A stretch of DNA of 6,922 bases from Actinomycetota bacterium. Its GTDB lineage: Bacteria; Actinomycetota; Actinomycetes; Nanopelagicales; Nanopelagicaceae. Shown here piece by piece: positions 5,751-6,922 of this stretch. The stretch lies in NCBI GenBank assembly GCA_009703165.1, contig WLGP01000047.1, positions 1-6,922 of the forward strand, in the 5' to 3' direction. Position numbers and translations under genes: made by a program. The notes below the pieces were generated by a model, which saw only the letters and a program-made list of their open reading frames with translations, ran no database searches and was not told where the DNA came from. Numbering within the stretch: position 1 is the stretch's first letter; each line of letters opens with the position of its first letter.

Positions 5751-6656
5751 ATGAGCATCAAGGTCCTCTGTATCGGTGATCTGATGCTCGATGTTGTGGC
5801 ACAGATTCCCACATCTCCTCATGGCCTTCACTTAGGAAATGACACCCGCACCATCATCTCAACTCATGGTGGTGGCGCAGGTGGCAACGTTGCATCCTGG
5901 CTTGCAGTCCTTGGAAACGATGTCACGATGGTAGGTCGATGTGGAGATGATGCAGCAGGTGCTGCCATCACAGCAGAGTTTGATTCACTTGGAATCTCCT
6001 ACGGCCAGATCGTAAAGCCAGGCCTTCATACAGGAGTTGTTATCTGTCTTGTTGATCCCTCTGGTGAACGCACCATGCTCGCCGACAATGGCGCCAATGC
6101 TGGTCTAGAAGTTGTTGATCTTCCATCACTCGATGGCGTTGATGCCGTTTACTTGACGGGGTATGCACCTCTTGCACCACTATCGCGTCCAGGTGTTCTT
6201 GCAATGGTGCAGGCAGTTAACGCTGCCAAGATTCCCATCACCTTTGATCCTGCAACTGTTGGTGGAATGAAAGATGTACCGGTTGAAGAGATTCTCTCGT
6301 GGTGTGCGCAGATGGATACCTTGATTATGAATGAAGAGGAAGCGATCTACTTAAGTGGATCAAGTGATATCGAGTCCGCTCTTGATTTCTTCTTGGATTA
6401 CGCACCGCGCGCAATTATTAAACGAGGATCACAGGGTGCGATCGGTCGCCAGCAAGGTGGAGAGATTGTCAGCATCGCAGCCAAAACCACAGAGGTCATC
6501 GATACCACTGGCGCCGGTGATTCCTTCGCCGCAGGATTTATCGATGCCTTTAGATCAGGGAGCAACTTTGCGGAGGCTATAGAGCGAGCAACTGCTGTTG
6601 CAGCCCACTGTGTTGCAATCGTTGGTGCCAGAGGGCGTGTAGGTACACAGATTTAG
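5751..6656 (+). CDS. psuK: PfkB-family sugar/nucleoside kinase, probably pseudouridine kinase
   Basis: This 301-residue ribokinase-fold protein has both PfkB signatures. [18 protein letters not shown] (38-55) followed by VGRCGDD (61-67) is the substrate side. [13 protein letters not shown] (251-263) is the ATP/anion-hole motif with catalytic base Asp257. NEEEA (194-198) and IIKRGSQGA (222-230) are the usual phosphate/metal and nucleotide-binding segments, and Asp10/Asp14 in GDLMLD are probable sugar contacts. The family phosphorylates ribose, fructose 6-phosphate, adenosine or pseudouridine; motifs alone do not choose among them. Its position 19 bp downstream of psuG makes pseudouridine kinase (pseudouridine + ATP to pseudouridine 5'-phosphate) the best inference, feeding PsuG. 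Confidence in the PfkB family is about 0.97 and in the substrate about 0.65. The stop is TAG, 26 bp before parC. Confidence 0.85.
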   Translation: MSIKVLCIGDLMLDVVAQIPTSPHGLHLGNDTRTIISTHGGGAGGNVASWLAVLGNDVTMVGRCGDDAAGAAITAEFDSLGISYGQIVKPGLHTGVVICLVDPSGERTMLADNGANAGLEVVDLPSLDGVDAVYLTGYAPLAPLSRPGVLAMVQAVNAAKIPITFDPATVGGMKDVPVEEILSWCAQMDTLIMNEEEAIYLSGSSDIESALDFFLDYAPRAIIKRGSQGAIGRQQGGEIVSIAAKTTEVIDTTGAGDSFAAGFIDAFRSGSNFAEAIERATAVAAHCVAIVGARGRVGTQI

Positions 6657-6669
6657 CGCTACTTGTTGG

Positions 6670-6675
6670 CACAAT
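6670..6675 (+). promoter_or_regulatory. Weak candidate -10 element of parC
   Basis: CACAAT matches TATAAT at four of six positions and is followed by seven bases (TCACGCC) before the parC ATG. The 26-bp gap has no Shine-Dalgarno sequence, so either a leaderless transcript or read-through from the kinase gene with weak initiation is possible. No -35 is seen. Confidence 0.35.
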
Positions 6676-6682
6676 TCACGCC

Positions 6683-6922
6683 ATGGCAACAGCGAAGAAG
6701 ACCACAGCAACTAAGGGCAAGAAGGCAGCGGCAGGACCAAAGCCTGGAGAGTTTGCCGGCAAGATTGTTGATATCGATGTCTCATCAGAGATGTCAGAGT
6801 CCTTCCTTGAATACGCGTACTCAGTTATCTACTCTCGCGCACTTCCAGATGCTCGTGATGGCCTTAAGCCTGTTCATCGTCGCATTCTTCATCAGATGGC
6901 AGATATGGGCCTTCGACCAGAA
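6683..6922 (+). CDS. parC: DNA topoisomerase IV subunit A, N-terminal part (cut by window end)
   Basis: Eighty codons are open from an ATG to the last base of the window, so only the N-terminus is visible. After a Lys/Ala/Thr-rich leader (residues 2-20) comes [20 protein letters not shown] (28-47), then [20 protein letters not shown] (47-66) and [14 protein letters not shown] (66-79). This is the conserved start of the type IIA topoisomerase A subunit, which forms the DNA breakage-reunion dimer. The active-site tyrosine and the quinolone-resistance region lie beyond the window. The wording ([23 protein letters not shown]) and the proximity to sepH favour the actinobacterial ParC-type protein over GyrA, but gyrA cannot be excluded from 80 residues. 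The start has no Shine-Dalgarno sequence. Confidence 0.88.
   Translation, partial: MATAKKTTATKGKKAAAGPKPGEFAGKIVDIDVSSEMSESFLEYAYSVIYSRALPDARDGLKPVHRRILHQMADMGLRPE

Noticed and set aside
1..6922. Search for mobile elements, CRISPR repeats, tRNA genes, toxin-antitoxin pairs or a defence system
   Set aside because: No terminal inverted repeats, spaced direct repeats, cloverleaf-like segment or paired small genes were seen. Nearly all bases are accounted for by recognisable core genes.

Overview
The window looks like an ordinary, gene-dense stretch of an actinobacterial chromosome. The strongest evidence is a complete SepH (the actinobacterial FtsZ-associated septation protein) and the actinobacterial gene order rplS-lepB-rnhB. 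A topoisomerase IV ParC N-terminus, start codons that include GTG, and several genes whose start codon lies 6-7 bases after a -10-like hexamer (probable leaderless mRNAs) also fit. Base composition is only moderately G+C (about half by eye), intergenic gaps are very short, and L19 carries a long acidic tail. These traits suggest a streamlined aquatic actinobacterium such as the acI/Nanopelagicales group, but the genus is inference.

Layout. Bases 1-1865 are a minus-strand cluster read from right to left: rplS (ribosomal protein L19), lepB (signal peptidase I) and rnhB (RNase HII, whose GTG start overlaps the lepB stop). A 100-bp gap follows, then a minus-strand inositol-monophosphatase-family gene (1966-2754). 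It diverges from sepH (2785-3672, plus) across only 30 bp. sepH converges, with a 20-bp gap, on a minus-strand alkaline-phosphatase-superfamily phosphodiesterase/phosphatase (3693-4799). That gene diverges across 32 bp from a plus-strand group: psuG (pseudouridine-5'-phosphate glycosidase), a PfkB-family sugar/nucleoside kinase that is probably PsuK, and the first 80 codons of parC, which runs off the end of the window.

How the genes work together. The left cluster is housekeeping: translation, protein export and removal of RNA from DNA. The right half combines cell division (SepH), chromosome decatenation (ParC) and a two-gene pseudouridine salvage module. In that module the kinase would phosphorylate pseudouridine and PsuG would split the product into uracil and ribose 5-phosphate. 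The two phosphatase-like enzymes have intact catalytic motifs, but their substrates cannot be read from sequence.

I see no mobile element, CRISPR array, tRNA or rRNA gene, or defence system. No stretch over 300 bp lacks a gene. The points most worth a second look are the very short divergent promoter regions with back-to-back -10 elements, the G+C-rich 3' end of the monophosphatase gene beside a probable synteny junction, and the repeat-built acidic tail of L19. I found nothing that qualifies as a new biological system.
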